Shown here: piece after piece, positions 40,580 to 42,560 of the stretch
How the letters are laid out: each line of letters opens with the position of its first letter
Numbering within the stretch: position 1 is the stretch's first letter
Made by a program: the position numbers and the translations under genes
The notes under the pieces: model-generated
The model's database searches: none
Told to the model about the DNA's origin: nothing
What the model saw: only the letters and a program-made list of their open reading frames with translations
From: an uncultured Blautia sp.
GTDB taxonomy: Bacteria; Bacillota; Clostridia; Lachnospirales; Lachnospiraceae
Assembly: GCA_902476765.1 (NCBI GenBank)
Contig: CABSEJ010000009.1
Coordinates: 1-42,560 of the forward strand
Direction: 5' to 3'
Length of the DNA stretch: 42,560 nt

Positions 40580-41515
40580 CTAATTCTTTGCTAATTTTTT
40601 TAATAACGTCTCAAAATATTCCGGTAATGGAGCCTGAAATTCCATATATTCTCCGGTAACCGGGTGGAGAAATCCCAGGACCATGGCATGGAGTGTCTGT
40701 CCTTTCAGAGAAGGGAATGGGCATTTTTTGGGTCCGTATACCAGGTCTCCCAACAGAGGATGGCCGATACTGCTCATGTGAACCCGGATTTGGTGGGTAC
40801 GTCCGGTTTCCAGCTGACATTCCACATAGGTATAACCTTTTAACTGCTCCAGGACACGGTAATGGGTTATAGCCTCTTTGCCCTTTGCCACATTTACAGC
40901 CATTTTTTTCCGTTCCACAGGATGGCGCCCGATAGGACCCTCCACAGTTCCCTGGGAATCTTTCAGGTTTCCATGGACAATGGCCCGATACCGTCTGGTA
41001 ATGCTGTGTTCCTTCAACTGGGCAGCCAGGCTTTGGTGGGCCAAATCTGTTTTGCATACCACCAGTGCACCGGTGGTATCCATGTCTATCCGATGGACAA
41101 TGCCGGGGCGCAGCACTCCGTTAATACCGGAAAGCTGTCCCCTGCAATGAAACATCAAGGCATTTACCAGGGTATCCGAATAATGACCAGCGCTGGGATG
41201 CACCACCATTCCCTTAGGTTTATTGACCACCAATAGCTGTTCATCCTCATACAAAATATCAAGGGGGATATCCTGAGGGAGAATATCCGGTTCCTGACTG
41301 GCCGGAATAGCCACCGCAATCTCATCATCCTCGGACACCTTATAGCTGGCCTTTACCGGACATCCGTTTACCGTTACATTTTTATCTTTTAACTGCTTTT
41401 GTAAAAAAGAGCGGGAGTAATCTGTCATCACTTCCGCCAAATATTTATCAATCCGCAGGCCTTCATAAGCAGCCTCCGCCTGCAGACAAAGTTTTTTTAT
41501 GCTCTTTTCTTCCAT
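40580..41515 (-). CDS. RluD-family ribosomal pseudouridine synthase
   Basis: 311 residues. The N-terminal S4 RNA-binding domain covers about 18-70 (RIDKYLAEVM...SRSFLQKQLKDKNVTVNG). The catalytic domain has VVNKPKGMVVHP, the catalytic Asp144 in HRIDMDTTG and the closing GRTHQIRVHM. It isomerises uridines of 23S rRNA (RluD) or of other RNAs in the same RluA family. The start overlaps the end of lspA by 19 bp. The aroB-lspA-rluD order fits a compact operon, and lspA next to an RluD-type gene is common in Firmicutes. Confidence 0.93.
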   Translation of the reverse strand: MEEKSIKKLCLQAEAAYEGLRIDKYLAEVMTDYSRSFLQKQLKDKNVTVNGCPVKASYKVSEDDEIAVAIPASQEPDILPQDIPLDILYEDEQLLVVNKPKGMVVHPSAGHYSDTLVNALMFHCRGQLSGINGVLRPGIVHRIDMDTTGALVVCKTDLAHQSLAAQLKEHSITRRYRAIVHGNLKDSQGTVEGPIGRHPVERKKMAVNVAKGKEAITHYRVLEQLKGYTYVECQLETGRTHQIRVHMSSIGHPLLGDLVYGPKKCPFPSLKGQTLHAMVLGFLHPVTGEYMEFQAPLPEYFETLLKKLAKN

Positions 41516-42015
41516 CTTAAAAACCCGAAATCCTCTTCTTTATAATAAAACAAAACCAGAAGACACAACAATACCATACTCACTGTCACATAAATGTCCG
41601 CTACATTAAAGACCGGAAAATCAATGAGGGAAAAATAGATAAAATCCACCACATAGTTCAGCCGGATTCTGTCTATCAGATTCCCGATTCCTCCTGCTGT
41701 AACCATAAAACAAAGAAGCTTTAAACACACATATTTTTTCTCCTGGGGAAGTTTCCACAGGACATAACACACGGCCAAAATTATCAGGCTGGTGAGAATC
41801 AGAAGAAAGGTCCGCTGATTTTGAAATGCGCCAAAAGCTGCTCCTGTGTTTTCCAGGTAGTGAAAGCACAGAACACCGGGAATCAATTCTATATCCGCCT
41901 GTCCTTTCAGATGCTCTACAGCCAGTTGTTTGGTCCACTGGTCCAGGCCCACTAAAACCATGGTGCTTATGATAAATTGGAAAAAAATCCAATATCTTTT
42001 TTTACTTCCTTCCAT
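41497..42015 (-). CDS. lspA: Signal peptidase II (lipoprotein)
   Basis: 172 residues with four hydrophobic segments. The enzyme cuts prolipoprotein signal peptides after lipid attachment. Family motifs are VGLDQWTKQLAV, ENTGAAFG, GGIGNLIDRI, and the catalytic aspartates Asp124 (VVDFIYF) and Asp140 (FNVADIYV). AGGAGG overlaps the aroB stop codon, 3 bp upstream, so the genes are coupled. Length is normal. Confidence 0.97.
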   Translation of the reverse strand: MEGSKKRYWIFFQFIISTMVLVGLDQWTKQLAVEHLKGQADIELIPGVLCFHYLENTGAAFGAFQNQRTFLLILTSLIILAVCYVLWKLPQEKKYVCLKLLCFMVTAGGIGNLIDRIRLNYVVDFIYFSLIDFPVFNVADIYVTVSMVLLCLLVLFYYKEEDFGFLRWKKRA

Positions 42016-42018
42016 GTA

Positions 42019-42560
42019 TTAAGCCTCCTGCTTCTGGAATTCTCTGTTTTCACATTGGTTCCCATTCTTTTCTATATGCTGCTCCAGTCCGGATGAACCT
42101 TCCAGAAGGATACTGTCGATAGCTTCCAGCAGCTCTTCATCCGTCACAGAAGTGTCCACTACAGCATGGCCGGGACATTCCAGCAGGACAAACTTAATAT
42201 GCCCTGCTTCCATTTTTTTATCGGATTTGGTGGCTTTTAAGATTTCTTTTCCCTCTAGCCCCTCTACTTTTACCGGAAGACCAAAGGACGAAAGCTGAGT
42301 CTTGATTTCCTCGTATTCTTCATTGGAAATACAGCCACGTTTCCGGGACAGATAGGCAGAGGCCATACAGCCCACAGATACGCACTGGCCATGAGCCATG
42401 GAAAAATCTTTTAATTTTTCTACGGCATGGCCTACGGTATGTCCCATATTCAACACAGCTCTCTCCCCCTTCTCCGTGGGGTCGTTTTCTACCACAGTTT
42501 TTTTAATAACACAGCTCTGATAAATCATCTCCTGACACAGTTCTTCTTCTCTGGCCAGGA
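42019..42560 (-). CDS. aroB: 3-dehydroquinate synthase, C-terminal part
   Basis: About 180 C-terminal residues are visible; the N-terminal half lies beyond the window end and the frame stays open to base 42560. The zinc-site region LNMGHTVGHAVEKL and AHGQCVSVGC, and KATKSDKK near the end of the family domain, identify AroB, the second step of the shikimate pathway. The tail after LLEAIDSILL is about 27 residues longer than usual, polar and Glu/Gln-rich. It is the first visible gene of the aroB-lspA-rluD operon. Confidence 0.94.
   Translation of the reverse strand, partial: LAREEELCQEMIYQSCVIKKTVVENDPTEKGERAVLNMGHTVGHAVEKLKDFSMAHGQCVSVGCMASAYLSRKRGCISNEEYEEIKTQLSSFGLPVKVEGLEGKEILKATKSDKKMEAGHIKFVLLECPGHAVVDTSVTDEELLEAIDSILLEGSSGLEQHIEKNGNQCENREFQKQEA

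Overview
The window looks like a chromosomal segment of an anaerobic, low-to-mid GC Firmicute, most likely a gut Lachnospiraceae relative. This rests on strong AGGAGG-type ribosome binding sites, TTG/GTG starts, rubrerythrin, a ferredoxin-type aldo/keto reductase, a cytidylate-kinase-like protein, a BceRS-type sensor pair and partial biotin synthesis. No genus is claimed. No rRNA, tRNA, CRISPR array or intact insertion sequence was seen.

Layout. 1-2135 (minus): end of a Bce-type antimicrobial-peptide module, with response regulator, intramembrane-sensing kinase and the start of the ABC ATPase; a direct-repeat operator lies in front of the ATPase promoter. 2383-6722 (plus): endonuclease III, then bioY-bioB-bioD-bioA behind a BirA operator/promoter. 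6893-15772: siroheme reductase (minus), glycogen debranching enzyme (plus), NCS2 purine permease (minus), rubrerythrin (minus), a small unknown gene (plus), two pseudogene stumps of a MATE pump and a Crp-type regulator joined at a deletion scar, and a CHAD-domain protein (minus). 16069-17205: an Fe-S aldo/keto reductase behind a MerR-type promoter.

17452-31685 (plus) is one tightly packed surface-glycan operon: two glycosyltransferases, an ABC-2 exporter pair, two large HAD-type proteins of the COG5610 kind (one with fibronectin-III-like domains), a polyprenyl-phosphate sugar transferase, a DRE-TIM aldolase fusion, a KdsC-like phosphatase, a sialyltransferase-like enzyme and a KdsB-like cytidylyltransferase. 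Read together they suggest that a Kdo-like or other ulosonic acid is made, activated with CMP and transferred, in a bacterium that should have no LPS. KdsA and NeuB are absent and an aldolase is present instead. This is the strongest candidate for an undescribed pathway.

31764-33630 holds an IbrA/IbrB-like PAPS-reductase/ParB pair. It is followed by a repetitive coiled-coil gene, an internally deleted cyclopropane-fatty-acid synthase relic, and a XerS-like recombinase with a possible dif-like site. 36864-42560 is mostly housekeeping: dtd and an AI-2E family permease (minus), a 155-bp palindromic intergenic element, a TtcA-like tRNA thiolase (plus), a cytidylate-kinase-like protein, and the aroB-lspA-rluD operon (minus, aroB cut by the window end).
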